A DNA stretch of 64,000 nt from Gonatopus flavifemur (GCA_018340375.1 JAFFJZ010000003.1:28768001-28832000), one strand, 5' to 3'; shown: positions 48,243 to 61,967, counted from the stretch's first letter. Notes: generated from the letters alone by a model not told the origin. Made by a program: numbers and translations.

Positions 48243-49116
48243 ACCTATAAAGAAATTTACCATTGGCGCTAGGTATGGCGCAATGTAGATAAAGTATGGC
48301 CGAGGCTTGGCAACCAAGCATGGCGGAACACTGAAATTATAACATTATTTTATGATTTATCAATGTGTTTTTCCAATGGAGCCCCATCATTGGTACAGAA
48401 ATGGCAATGAAAAATACCATCATTGGCAAACAATACGAGAATTTGTTCATCAATGTTGCGCGAATGATAAAACAAAAGTATGCGCATTTCACAATTTCCA
48501 ATATATGTTATTTGGGGGAATATTGCGTTTTCCTCATTTATCTGTAAACAACTCGGTGTTTTTTGTCGCTAAAGTTTGCCATGAGGAGTATACACAACAT
48601 GGATCAGCGGTAGGAGCCCTCTGGTGTAACCTGTAACAGAGAACGATTGACTGTTCTTCCAGAGAATTATTTGAGTCTTATATATTCCTTGTATGCATCT
48701 CTCACTACTCGCGAGAAACACTCGATCGGTAACTTAGCTAGCAATTCAGCCGTCAAAAGTTAAAATTAATGAGCATGCCAATATTGAGCCATGCTATTAT
48801 CAATGATCGGCGCTACATTGAAAACTAATTTTCATCCAGACTAGACCAAAGTTTGTGGCAATATTCAACCACGTTTCAAATGATCTTCATTTTCAATGGA
48901 ATCTATCGTTTGGTCAATGTTGGACCAAGGATGAGCCTAGCAAGCGCCAAGCCTGGCGGGATTGTGAATCAATGCTAGGCTGACAACCGAAATTCGTTGA
49001 ACACCGATATCGGTGCACCATTATATTTGTTGTTGATCAAGATTGAATATTTATAGATTGCCAAGCCATATTCTATTGTCAACATTGGCGGAACCTAAAA
49101 GTTTGTATATGGGTAT
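48243..49116 (-). repeat. Dispersed inverted-repeat element, copy C
   Basis: This is the reverse-orientation counterpart of 122-953, matching over nearly its full length. Relative to copy A it has about 40 extra bases containing TTGGTTGCCAAGCCTCGGCC near its distal end. This copy and copy A together define the element ends. Confidence 0.72.
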
Positions 49117-52100
49117 ATACTTGCCATCGACAAATTGTTTTCGTTGAACCACTTTCGGTTGTCTCTCAAAAGGGAGTTTCAGTTAGAGATCATATATCAA
49201 TGACGATGTTATATTATTCAATTTTGATATCGAATGAGTTCGCTTTGAATGCATTCGAATCGAATATATCCATCAAAATATCTGGAAACGTCCACGGTTT
49301 ATCACACGTTTGATGAAAATTTATAGTATCATTGAAACGGTTTTCATTCGGCTCGTTCGCGAGCGGCCCATCGAATCCCGCGGTGTATGATTTAGAACTC
49401 AGAGGATCAAGCATCATGCTGATGATTGTACATTGTATCTGTCAAGAAATTGTTAATGTGATTCCATGATCAGTGTTAATACAGTTGTACACAGCATAAA
49501 GATTCGCTCGGTTTTTTAGTCCTCTTAACGAGGCTATAAATTGAGAAAAACGTTTCTTCCGTCTCAGCCTTGCCAGCACCTCTCACCTTTCTCGTGATGG
49601 TTTTTTTCTTCGTTCTGAGAAAAAACTAAATCTTGAAACCAAGAGAGCCTAAATGAAGAGAACCAACGATATTCGATCTGTTTACGAATCAGAAACAGAG
49701 AAACAGAGGAGCATATATATATATATAGTTGCTAAGTCGTAAAGATCGTGAACACCACAAAGGTAGTTAGATTCTATCTGGTAGAATTATGTCTTTATTA
49801 GGTGGAATCTCTGTCCGATGACCATAACGGTTTTCTACGACGAGATAGTCGGGCCGCAGGTGTCCATGAAGGGGAGAATGGAGAAAGACAAAAGGACGAG
49901 TAAGACAAATGAATATAGTGAAAGAATAGAGAATCCAAACGTAGCTGTGATTGTGATTGATTTTCAAACTCCAGATTTCATAATCTGAAACGTGATGTTG
50001 GGAGAAGGGGATGGATCAATATGAGAATTTCTTTATATCATTTATAAGAGTCATTATTAAACTGAGAGAGATTTCAAGTTTCTGAAGAAGTAAAAATGAA
50101 AAATAAATAATTTTCTCAATTCATTAGTATATTTCAGGCATGATATTCTTCGAGAGATGAATAGGAGAAAATAAATTCATGAAGTAAAAAACTAAATGTC
50201 TCTGGTGGAAAAATTTCGTTAATTTGTTGAATTTCGTTCACTCTCGTACGTATTGTCATTGAAAATTAGCGAAATCCTATAAAAATCCTCAAACTTCCAC
50301 AATCTTCGATGGAAGCCCAAGTAAAAATTTTCATTTCGGGTTTGCCAAACAGGACTGGTGCTGGCGTGTTGCATTTTTCTGCGGTACTGTTGCGGACATG
50401 ATGTACCCGTACTGGATCTGCAACAGTACCGCACAAAAATGCAGAAAACCGGCGAGAAAGTATGTCAGTTTTTGCCTGAATTGCTTGAGAAAGAAACCGT
50501 TCAAAGGCTGACGACAATTTTTTGTCCGATTACGCCTGGGATTTTTTGCAGGGTGGCTTCCATTGAAAGGTCTATATCAGGGATGGTAAAATCGATTTCG
50601 ATTTGCACCTTTGCAATGTAACTTATTGGCCACAAGAGAAATTTGAAATGAATTCAAGGTGTGCTGCATTATTTTATGTTCAAAAGATATTCCGGATATT
50701 TAACTCAACTGAATAATCTCGCGTAGAATGAAGATAGAAGTACAACATGAGGTACGAGAAGAAAAACAAAAACAAGATTTGAATACATAATGAGCATATA
50801 ACGAAATTTATTCTATTATTATTCACACTGTAAGTTGCATTGGAATCGGTCGTAAACGGATCTACAAATTTTCTTGATACCTGAGGTTCATAGAATGAGC
50901 ATTGTACACGGGAGTTATCAAACCATCTGGTGTGATGAGTCCGTTAGGTTTTTTGAACTTCAGATGCGATGCGATGCACATCAGATTAGATGGGTTCTCA
51001 TTTCCCAAACATGACAATTATTTTTCAGTACATCAGATACAAGTGCATTGGACAGGAACAAAATAGAATAACTTCTAGAAAGAAAAAGAATCTAAATTAC
51101 CGATCATTCCGAGAAATCGGGTAATTAGATAATTTTAAATAATTCTTCCAGCATGAGAGAAAACCATGAACATGCGCATGTATTGATTTTATCTGCTAGA
51201 ATGATTGCATATCGCTTTTTCTATTCCAGTCAATGAGAATTTTTCACTTTCAAGGCATATAAGATGATACCAGCGGCGTGACAGCAGCCAAATAGTTTAT
51301 GACAAAACACGGACAAACGCTTCTTGATTTCAAAAATCGTCCTGTAGGCAGGGTCAGCCCAAGACAATCGTCCAAAAACCCAACCCAGGCACAAGCCAAT
51401 TCTGTGTTGATGCGCTGGTTCGTTTTTGCGTGAGCTTTTCAGTGTGCTTTTTATTTTTTCATGGAGATTTCTGTATAGGTGTATCCCTTTTGCCCGGAAC
51501 TTTTTAAATTCCATTCGTGCTCTCAGAAGTTCCTGTCCTTTTTTTGCTAGACAACAATTTGAGTGTCACTTTTGCTCTTAGCGCATCAATTTTTCCTCGA
51601 GTTCGGAGAAATATTTTGGTCTAAGAAATTTTCATTTTGGAGACAAAAAAAATTTTCAATTCGCTGAAACGATTACAAAGCTACCCTCTAACGAGGGAGC
51701 AAAATTTTCATGGGAAATGAAACACACATATGTAATTAAGCCATACATTTGAACACAAATTTTCCATGAATATTCGTGAAAATCCTATGAATTTATATTG
51801 AAAATTCTATAAAAACAATCATTCTCATGTATTTTCAAGTGAAAATTCTTGCGCCTATGCGGGAATTGACCTTTTCCATACAAGTATGGACCTACTAAAA
51901 AGTTCTACCCTACTAAAAAAGTCTGATCAGTGCTGATATATTCTGATCAGGGATGGGCAGCCTTGTTAACTTTTTGTAGAAATTTTCAACGTCAAATTAG
52001 AAAGTACTTGGCAAGAAAAATCACTTCAAGTATACTGAGAAAAAAGTATTCCACATTTATTTCAATCGAATAAGGCGTGTCGGTTATTGACCAATTATAT

Positions 52101-55100
52101 TTAACCCAAAGATGGTTTGTTTATAATTATAAGTTTCCTATGTAATAAGTGTACAGCAAAGTAATTGAGGCTGTACATTTCTGATTCTGAAAAATTTCTG
52201 GACCACAACCTATGAAAATCCCATAAAAAATTTCCAGTTTTCAAATCCTCATCAAATTTTCACGTAAGTTCATAAAGTTTGATAAAACCCAGTTCCCACA
52301 ATGAGAAAAATATTCTAAATTTATTCCAATCAAATAAGGTTTGTGATCAAAGAGTTTTCTTTGTCACAAGCAAACCTTTTCTTTCAGAACATTGATTCAA
52401 ATGTATTGATCCTCATAAATTCCGTAAACAAATGCCGATATGTGTAAAATCTCATAATTTTATATGTAAATGACAAATTTTACGTATCAGGTTTTATCAG
52501 ATCTTTCCCATACAGTTTTACAGTTATCTCAAATACGATGATCAATCACCAACATGAAAAAGTATAAAGCATTGTTCAATGGTTAAGAAAGAATCACGAA
52601 ATTCCTTGCACTCCTCTCCTTCTTTAATTATAATAAGATTGAGTGTGTTAGATTTTATAACCGTTCAATATTCTGCTTATTTGTATTCAGATATTTGTGT
52701 ATAATGGTATTATTGTGTATGAATGCTATTGCGTTTGTATGTAAGCGCACAATCAGCGGATAATGCATGCCCATCCTGTAACGATCAGGACTATTTGTTT
52801 AATGGTCACCATATCGATCTGCTTGATTCTCGACGGGGATGTACATGGGATTGAAATCAAATGACACGTGACGCCCTTCTCATTTCACCATGACCTTTTT
52901 GTATGTTATATAGTTCTAAGAGAATAATCGTCAAGCGTTTAAACGTTCATCGTCCAACATTTTCATGAAAATAAATCCGAAATTCATAATAAACAGTATG
53001 TACAGTATATTCACAAAAAATTATAATCTATCTGGCGATAAGAACATATCATATTTGAATTACTCGTAGTATTCTGAGTTACTTCATGGTTTTTTGAATA
53101 TAATTTAGCAAGGTTTTCATACACGGAAAGAAATCTCACTTAGATTCTGCATTGTTTGTTGTTAATTTAACGTAACTCTTCACTTGAATGCAATTGGAGT
53201 AAAATTTACGTGGGACACAATGTTACATGTACATCGTTACTGAAGTAAATAAGAATGACATTGTTATGAAGTAACTGTGATAACAATGTAAATTTAACAG
53301 CACTGTATAGTAGATTTTACACATGCGATTTACACTGTAATCGTAACCTCCCATTTTATGTAATTTTTAGATGTGAATTTTGTCTGTGCGCTTTTATAAG
53401 ATACATTGTACTCATCTTTTGATGAACTAATCATACTCACTCCGAGTGAATGTTAATTTCCTTCGAAGATTAAAAAAATTATTCAAATAATTCCATGCAG
53501 CAATCCTCAAAACTTATTCAAACATGTAGAAACTTTGTCTCTGCCTCCCTACATTTCATCTCGTTCTTCTCAAATGTTTAGGGAAGGCCATTTGTTTGGC
53601 ATTAACAAGGAATAGTTATAGTCTCATCGACAGAATCGTTAATGGACTTTTGCAATAAATTTTTCTTTATCAAAGTGTATCAACCTCTCTATTATCAGCG
53701 ACTATACATTTTTCTTAAGAACTCCTCTTTGTGGTGCACCGACAAAAATCATCGCAACATTTACATTAAGGTGTCATATTTTCAAATTCCTTGACAATGG
53801 GCGTGTTAGGAATGATAAAAAGGAGGGAAAAAAGACCATGGAAGAGAACCGCTAAAAGCGTGAAGAAATAAAAAGAAAACAGATGCGAAGGAAGAATATT
53901 GCGCGTGAAAGTTGATCGAGAAGTTTGAACAAAAATGGAATATACGAATGATGGGATCAAAGAAAGCAATGATCGGTCGAAAATAAGATTTTATTTATGG
54001 ATACCAAATGGAAATGTGTTTCAAATTATACAAGAACAACGACGCATATCGTAGAGAACAAATTTTTTAGAATTTAACTAAGAGGAATGTAGTCAAAGCC
54101 TACAGAATATTGTGCACAAATCAATGTCCCTCATGGTATACAACGCAATTAATTCCCGACAAATATAGATATTCAAAAAAAGTGGCATATCGTGTTTGAA
54201 CTAATATTTTTTCATCGTATGATAAATAATATTCGCGCACAATTCTTATATCGTACATTTAATCCAAAAGTTTGATTAATTACGTATTTTAAAGAAACAT
54301 CTCGAACATTCTCCCTGTTAATGAATTTCTTGTAATTCCCAAAGCAATCGGAACTGATTTTTGTGACGATAAATCTCACAGCACGTGACTAGAATCCAAA
54401 ATATAGGAATTCATTTCCCTAAACAGACAAAAAATCCAACCCACATCTGCGCGTCTTTTTATTTTTCCCTAAAATTTTTACAATCATCTTGTCCATTCGT
54501 CATTCGTGTCTACAAGATACAATTCGAAGGAAGATATTTCGAAACGTGAAAGAAGAGCCGAGAAAAGGGCATAGGAGCAAAAAATGCTCCGAGGAGAGGA
54601 AGAAGAAACAGAAGAATAAGAAGGAGAAGATCAATTCCACGCAATATGCAGAACGATTTCTCTCCTGTTTCCAGAAGTCTCTTGGACCCCTTGGAGGTTA
54701 TACGTGTGTATAACGGGAAAATAGAGAACAAGGAGGAGAGCTTTTTCGCCATCCCCTGTCCACGATTCTCTCTGTGCATTCTTTATTTCTACGAGGATTT
54801 ATGCTCTGTCATTTTTCCGGCTTGAAGAGGAGAAGAATGGTAGGACGGAAGTAAATCGGGGTGAGAAGAGAAAAGAGTAAAAAGAGGATTTGAAATAAAC
54901 GGAAAAACACGGTGGCGCATCCTCCTCTACTCCCTTCTCTCTCTATATAGCGAAAGAAAAAGGTTTTATTGGTCTTTTTATGGGAGGAATAAACGGCTCC
55001 GTTATACGTGGATTTACATATACCGCTTATTTCATGATTCACTGACTTCCATTTGCCTTCAGAGATATACTCACGTTCGCCATATACAGATTTTGTTCCT

Positions 55101-58100
55101 ATGGTGACAGACCAAGATTCCAATAGGAAAAAAGTTCAACAATATTTCGTGCGTTTGAATTCAAACGGTGTATAATAATATAACCATCATCAATGTTCAT
55201 ATCGTTCGTTTAGAATAATTTCATGAGCATTCTTAACGGGGAATTGATCATTTCTTTGATTCGTGACGTTTTCTAACTCTATCGTTGGATCGTTTTACAC
55301 TCCAACTAATGAAGGGATTATTCTACGAATTTCAACTCAACTAACTTTCGGTACTAAAGGTTACATGGACCACACGGGAGAACCCATATAGATCATTGTC
55401 GTGTTCTACGAACCCCAATGACCTTACAGGATTGCAGGACCTTTTTACACACCTACGCTATTTAATACAAAACTATATAAGTATACTATTACATCCATCA
55501 CTTATAGCCAGGCAATCGATCGTCTACCAACCACCTGGCCCGGTGGACAAAATTAATTGCCTGTGCTCTACAAATTGATTTCGGCAAAGAAAAAAATTGA
55601 CCGAAAGAAATGCGAGAATGGATGATGGCGTGCACGGCCAACCTCTTTGGAAAACTTTCCTAAAGGATTACGATCCAAACATCATCGGAGTTCGTTGATT
55701 GTGTTTCACCCCATACGACATGGACGAAATTGAAAAAAATCAAACAACCTCACCTGTGAACAATCGAGCGTTCATTTTATATGCATATCCATTATTGAAG
55801 ATACCATACTGCACTCTGATGCTTGTTATTCGCGCTAATCGGCTCAAGGCTAATTTCTTTCGCATCAAAATCTGCGCGGGAATCATTTCAATGTTGTATC
55901 ATTAGTTATCATTTCGTAAGACGGAGTTCCCATTAACATGTCCACCTCATTAAAATAGAAGAATAATCTAGTATTCAGACACGCGCATTATCATGACCTC
56001 ATTCATCTCTTCACTTCCACTCCCGATAACGAAATTTAGACGAATAGAAGTTTTAATTTAAATACCACTAATTAGAGAGCGTCAAATAGAATCGTAAAAT
56101 GAAGAAAAAACATGCTGTCCGAACGAGAGATATGTTAAATATTCAAAAGATTCTGAGAGATCTATACAGTAATCATCTGTGTTAGGAATTTTAATACTCT
56201 TATAAAGTCAAGAATGTGATAATTAAAAGAGCTGGAAATTAAAACATTCTTGATCGTGGTAATTGTTTATTTCGAAGAAACGTGAGGTTATATTACGGCG
56301 TACTTTGCATAATGTTTTTGCAAAATTCAAACTTTCATAAAATCACTTCTGTGTTGAGTTGTGAATGAATTCTTCTCGATATAACTGCACGATGATTCAT
56401 ATATATATATATATATTCTTGTATAAATTATTGTAGTGTAGGGAGTGAAATATTATATATAAGTATAAGTTATGCTTAGATTTGATAGACTACAATATGC
56501 CGCAATAGAACACATTATAACAAGATTTGTATTGTAATCCATAACGAAAAGTTCCACCTGTGGAAGTGTTTACATTTTACATAAAATCAAACTACTCTAT
56601 ATATATATATATATTCGATATGGGTTTAATCCGAAGCGAATCTCAATGAAATCACAAGTTCGTTCCGGAGTAGATCGATATTTTGAAGTGTGAACGTGTT
56701 TGTTCTCGTTTGAAAAGAACCCTCTGACAGATTTCGCCTCGCAATTCGCTACGAGTTTGGATGGACTGGAATTTAGAAATCTCTTTTTCCCGTGATTATT
56801 CGACGTTGGGAAGGAATAAAAGTCTACACGCGAGAAATCGAAACTGTCGTGCAGTATTTGTAAGAATACTTAGAATTCCAACGTGATTTTTTTCAAAGTC
56901 CAAGTACTCTTATCATCATATCCAGTACAAACAAACGATCTTCTTTATGGTCTTCTTCATGAACGTGCGACTCGAGAGAAGAAGCTTACACGTGATTTTG
57001 CGCACAGTAAATATATATATAGGATCGACTTTCCGGCCAATTTGAGTCGATAAAACCGACGGTTTGCTGCGGCTCATTCGTTTTGCTGCTACCAGCATAG
57101 AATCTACAGAATATCTTTCATCCACCTTTGCCTCGGAGCATTCTTAAAGCGCAGGTCCAGCAACAGCAGCAACGCAAACCGACAATTTTCACCTTGAGAA
57201 GAAGCACCTCGTCATAGACAATCATCTTAGTCCTTCAACTCCTCTTTCTTCCACCTCTTCTCTCGGTCAATATCTTTTCTTCCTCAACTTATATCGATGA
57301 ACGGTTCCTTTTCTGAAAACATTTCTCAGAAATTCTTCATAAATCTCTGGGTTTCCCAAATACAAAAGACTCATAGTTTTGTCATAAATATTGATTTGTT
57401 ATTATTCGAATTGTCCCCTTCTTCATACATCCGACGATTCTGAAACGCTAGATCCAATAAATTTGTTTAATTCGATACTATTTATAAAATGAGAACGAGT
57501 TCACGATCAAACATACAGCAGCTATATAGATAACCGATTAATTTGCACACCGAATACAGCTAGTATACAACGAATATATAACGAAAGTTATCGATATATT
57601 GTCTCGTAAATGTCGATAATCGACCAATCGCGTCTGCGCAAGCTTGTGCGAAGGCTTATATCGATCTCGTTCTCACGAGAAACTCTTGACACGTGTTTTA
57701 TTTTCGCTTTATCGGGCGTAAAGATTATGTTTTCGCCTTAAAATAAGTGGCTATCGTGGTCGTATATTTTAAAGGCGTAAAGCATCGCTAATCAGTAATC
57801 GGTAAGACTCGCTCTGCTACCTACGTTTCGTCTACACGTATTTTAATACGATTCTAAATCAATCCGAGTCCGAACGATCATTGAATGTAGGAATAAACAA
57901 TTCATTCGTGAAATGAAATTGATATTTTAAGAATCTTTTTGTTTGGATTGTGTACGCTTCAAATGTGATTACATTATTCGTAATTATCGATCAAAATTCT
58001 CACGAGCGGGACTGAATAATTTGGAATTTCACTGCAGAGAAAATACACTACGAATGCTTCTCACATGTTGACGGAGTTCGCTTTCCTCGGCTTAGCTGTC

Positions 58101-58671
58101 AAGTCGTCCATTCCATCTCAGCCCATTTTCTTTCCTCGCTATTATCATCTCCATCCTTTTCTTGTCTTCCGATGATTGCTCAAATAACTACTAAGGAACT
58201 ACTGTTTGTTTACTCCGCCCCGTAAAACGGTTACTGATATTTTCTCTTCCTTCATTCTCGTTTCTTCTCAGGTTCATTTCTATTGTGCCATTTTCCTATG
58301 GCAATTTAAAAGTGGTTCAACGTGTATAGTCTTGACCTCCAATTTTCAGGATCAAAAAGGTGAAGCGGAGAATAGCTTTGCAAGTTTCAATTTCAATCTT
58401 GTTCATCTTATTGCTGCTTCTATTGAAAAAGAAGATTACGCAGTCGATGGATAAAGTTTCTTCTATCCCTGAATATTGGTTTTGTGTTTTGTCTTTGTAG
58501 AATTGAGATTCTTTGAATTGATTTGTGATTGTGAAACACTTTTTATGTAATTTACTGGAATGGTTGTTATTTTGGAATGTCACGCTTCTGAACTTTTTTA
58601 GGTTCCAATTGACGGAAAATAAATACGCGCTAAACGTCTGCGCTGCATCTCAACATCGACCCATTATTATG
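49117..58671. other. Repeat-poor 9.5 kb stretch without a recognisable gene
   Basis: Only minor structure is visible: AT dinucleotide runs (49701-49730, 56399-56420, 56598-56618), a small hairpin at 50370-50443, a weak CACGG/CTGTG pair at 53122-53388 and a direct repeat of a TTTATTNCAATCNAATAAGG word at 52058 and 52319. An open - strand stretch at 51230-51545 has no recognisable motif. Paucity of MITEs relative to the rest may mark regulatory or UTR sequence of a neighbouring gene, which is inference. Confidence 0.5.
50370..50443. repeat. Short hairpin, 26 bp arms, 22 bp loop
   Basis: The arms TGCATTTTTCTGCGGTACTG then TTGCGG and CTGCAACAGTACCGCACAAA then AATGCA pair with two mismatches. Size and pairing resemble a microRNA precursor, but the seed matches no microRNA that I recognise. 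Confidence 0.5.
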
Positions 58672-58824
58672 CACGGAGAAAACTGGTACATATATTAAAA
58701 TATGGACGGACTAAACATTTGGTCGCTTTGATTGAGCTGTTTAGTTCTGGTGGTTGCGCTGCAGTTTGGTCTGTCCATATTTTACTATTCGCTTAGTGAT
58801 TGTCACCACTCCTTTTTCTCCGTG
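58672..58824. repeat. CACGGAGAAAA MITE, 153 bp
   Basis: CACGGAGAAAACTGG and its mirror CCTTTTTCTCCGTG flank inverted words AATATGGACGGACTAAAC and GTTTGGTCTGTCCATATT. ATG flanks both sides (58669-58671, 58825-58827). Confidence 0.75.
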
Positions 58825-60679
58825 ATGAAATATCGGGGTTTTCTATTTAAAAAACAACCTCCTTTCTCAAACTGATTGTTTCATCCTCTCGCCTTCAAAA
58901 AGTTTCCTGTTGGCGTAAAATGAAACTCCCCAAAAGCTGGGACCAATGCGATGAAGTTTAGAGGTCGCGCATCCACTTCGTAGTTCCAATTTTCATGCCT
59001 CATCTGTACTTCTCTATCTGGAGCTCCGTGGATTATTGAAATTTATATGAGCATGAAATGAGATGCTTCTAATATTTTCTTCCAAAAGTTCATCATATGC
59101 ACTGTTTCGAATAAAACTAACGACATACGGTTGCCTATTTTAGGGTGGTGCTGAACACCAATTTCCATAATTTTGAAAATACAAACATAAAAATCACCAC
59201 TGTGAGAAATAATCATTTCCTAGTTTCTCATTGCTCTTTTCTACCTTTCCTGATGATTCACAATAATACAAAACATTAGAATGTTTTGAAATTATTTGCG
59301 TATGAACAGCATCAATCCCATTTTTTCAGAAATAGCTCTAAAGCATCCTAACTTTTTGTATTAGTCTAAAACACCAGAAAAGTTAGAAATGTGGCTATGG
59401 TAGACGATGAAGAACTAAGGAATAATGATTTCTCACAGATCGAGAGAAATGCTGTAAAATTTACATCTCGTGAAATCAATATTTGGACGATTTCAAAAAA
59501 TAGTGCAAGCTACTACAATTTTAATTGATTCCACAGCAGGGAATGAAAGATTTATATCAGCTGTAGTATATCTCATATTCGCTTTTGCAAAATCAACTCA
59601 AATTGTAGTACACTGTGAAAAATAATTGTGAAATTTTCCCCCAAGAAATGGTGGCAGCAAAGTTCCTCCATAGATGAGGAATTTTTCACCATACGTTTGT
59701 GGAGTTTCCCTCCATTTGTAGAGGATTTAACACCCAAAAACATAATAATTCTTCAAAATGGAGAAACAATCCCTCATTTTTGATGGAAAAACAATTCCCC
59801 CACTATACAATGTCGCGGCAGATCACGTGTTTTTCAACCATAAAATAACGTCATATCAACGGTTTAGACATCGTCCAAAACACGTCAAATATTGACGTGT
59901 CCTAATGATGTCTTCAAAACGTGAATTGAATCCAACAAATTATTTTGAAAACTTTTCATTAAATATCGAGAACAATAGTATTTCTGAGTATGACAGAATT
60001 TGAAAAGTACGCCACACTATTTACTATCTTGCTCTTTGTTGAATTTTTAACCATTGTTCGGTTTCGTTCGATATTTTCAGCAGAATATCTTCAATTAAAG
60101 TTCAAACACAGGGTGTTGAAAACACATTCTAAACGCGTGGTCCAAACTCGTTCAAAACACGTTTTTGAAGATGTCGTTTGATGATTGTATTTGAATATTA
60201 GTTTAAATTACACGTTATCAAAAAGTAATTTCTGAACATGTATTTCCCAATTAAATTTTAACTAAAAATGAACCGTTATGAAATCAACGACTGACGTCCG
60301 TTTGACAGTCTAACGTTTTTTCAACGTTGAAATAACGCGTGTGTGTGTTTATTGGGTACGTATCACACCGAAAGAAGAAAACAGCAATGGTTACTGTGAA
60401 TCGCAGTAATTCATTGAAAAAAAGTGAAAAATCAAATTCCTGCCGTTCATTACTGCGTCTCCCAATAACCGTTAATGTCCAAGCAGCATTGACGAATTTC
60501 ACTGCAGTACACATCACTGTGATCGCGCTAACCTCTATCATCCAAGCGTGTTTTCATTTGTTTTTCAACTGATTGCCACTGGACTGGACAGTAACCAGTG
60601 CTGTTCTTTTCTTCCCGTGCATGAGGTACCTATTCACTGCAATGCAAGCTAATAACAGACTACAAGTTACCTTTTCAAG
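58825..60679. other. No gene seen upstream of the mariner
   Basis: Anonymous sequence. An opposed pair of ACATCGTCCAAAACACGTC and GAACACG-like words (AAAACACGTTTTTGAAGATGTC) near 59868-59890 and 60152-60175 may be ends of a decayed inverted-repeat unit. Confidence 0.35.
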
Positions 60680-60681
60680 TA

Positions 60682-61967
60682 TTAGGTGTACAAATAAGTT
60701 TTCGCGGTTTTTTATAAAAAATTAGGAATTTATTGTAAAGGAAAAGTACACTACGTTTTATTCAAAGTATTTCCCATCATTTGCCACTACTTTTCCCCAT
60801 CTTTCTGGCAACATTCGGATACCCCGTCGAAAAAACTCTTCATCTTTTGACGCTATCCACAAATCTACCCAATTTTTGGTGTCTTCATATGATGTGAAGC
60901 GCTGCTCAGACAGACCATGTGCCAACGACCGGAACAGGTGATAATCAGAAGGGGCTAAGTCTGGTGAATACGGCGGGTGGGGTAAAACTTCCCAGTTGAG
61001 TGTTTCCAAGTATGTTTTTACCGGCGCCGCAACATGTGGACGAGCATTATCGTGTAAAAGAATAATTTTGTCGTGTCTGGAGTAGTAATGGGCGCGTTTT
61101 TCCTTAAGTGCCCGACTCAATCTCATCAATTGTGTTCGGTAGAGAGCTCCAGTAATGGTTTCGCTTGGTTTCAGCAATTCATAATACACGACACCAAGCT
61201 GATCCCACCAAATACACAGCATGAGTTTTTTTCCATGAATATTCGACTTAGCTGTCGATGTTGATGGTTCGCCGGGCTTAACCCATGACTTTCTCTTCTT
61301 CGGATTATCGTAGTGAATCCATTTTTCGTCACCAGTGACTATACGATGCAAAAAACTCTTTTTTTTATTCCTGGCAAGCAGCATTTCACTCATGCATAAT
61401 CGGCGTTCAACGTCTCTCGGCTTTAGTTCATATGGAACCCAATTTCCTTGTTTTTGAATCATTCCTAACGATTTTAAACGATGTGAAATTGCTTGTTGAG
61501 TCACTTGTAGAGTAAGTGCAAGTTCTTTTTGCGTTTGGGACGAATCTTCCTCCAATAGTACTTCTAATTCCATGTCTTCGTACACTTTCGGCCTTCCACT
61601 GCGTTCTTTGTCTTTAACGTCAAACTCACCGTTCTTAAACTTTTGAAACCATTCCTGACAACTTCTCTCACTTAAAGCAGCTTCACCATATGCTTCTAGA
61701 AGCAATCGATGCGCCTCAGCTGCAGATTTTTTCACATTAAAGAAGTAAATCAAAAGTTCCCGCAAATGATGCTTATTCGGAATAAAACTTGACATTTTTG
61801 CACGAACAAAATTACGTGATGCTGATACGGAATCACTAGTACTTTAAGGTTATGGTGTTGCCAGATGACTAAACTTGGGATATTACGTTTTACATCTGAC
61901 AATTTCTCCATAACCTTCTGGTGGGGCCATCTTTTGACAAACCGCGGAAACTTATTTGTACACCTAA
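60682..61967 (-). mobile_element. Complete mariner transposon (1,286 bp)
   Basis: The ends are 29 bp terminal inverted repeats starting TTAGGTGTACAAATAAGTTT at 60682 and, on the opposite strand, at 61967. The two copies differ only at position 21 (T versus C). The element is flanked by TA on both sides (60680-60681 and 61968-61969), the standard Tc1/mariner target duplication. It carries one transposase gene on the - strand with about 172 bp of leader. Length, ends, target site and an unbroken gene all fit a full-length mariner. Near-identical ends and an open frame suggest recent insertion and possible activity. Confidence 0.95.
60758..61795 (-). CDS. Mariner transposase, DD34D, full length
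   Basis: This 345-residue protein cuts and pastes the surrounding element. The N-terminal third contains two helix-turn-helix regions that bind the terminal repeats: one around residues 8-70 (including RSCQEWFQKFKNGEFDV) and one around 85-115 (QKELALTLQVTQQAISHRL). They are followed by the linker motif WVPYELKP (WVPHEL in most relatives). The catalytic domain has D156 in VTGDEKWIHYDN, D249 in LLHDNARPH and D284 in YSPDLAPSDYHLF. There are 34 residues between the second and third Asp, the mariner DD34D signature. Length is typical (about 345). No stop or frameshift is present. The start is the first Met, just inside the leader. Confidence 0.96.
   Translation of the reverse strand: MSSFIPNKHHLRELLIYFFNVKKSAAEAHRLLLEAYGEAALSERSCQEWFQKFKNGEFDVKDKERSGRPKVYEDMELEVLLEEDSSQTQKELALTLQVTQQAISHRLKSLGMIQKQGNWVPYELKPRDVERRLCMSEMLLARNKKKSFLHRIVTGDEKWIHYDNPKKRKSWVKPGEPSTSTAKSNIHGKKLMLCIWWDQLGVVYYELLKPSETITGALYRTQLMRLSRALKEKRAHYYSRHDKIILLHDNARPHVAAPVKTYLETLNWEVLPHPPYSPDLAPSDYHLFRSLAHGLSEQRFTSYEDTKNWVDLWIASKDEEFFRRGIRMLPERWGKVVANDGKYFE

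Noticed and set aside
51230..51545. - strand open stretch of about 105 codons with Cys and Trp residues
   Set aside because: It has no recognisable motif, start context or splice partner. I kept it only as a note in the region description.
54489..54780. Opposed open frames rich in Lys/Arg and Leu/Phe
   Set aside because: They come from a purine-rich GAAGAAGA tract that is open on both strands by composition.
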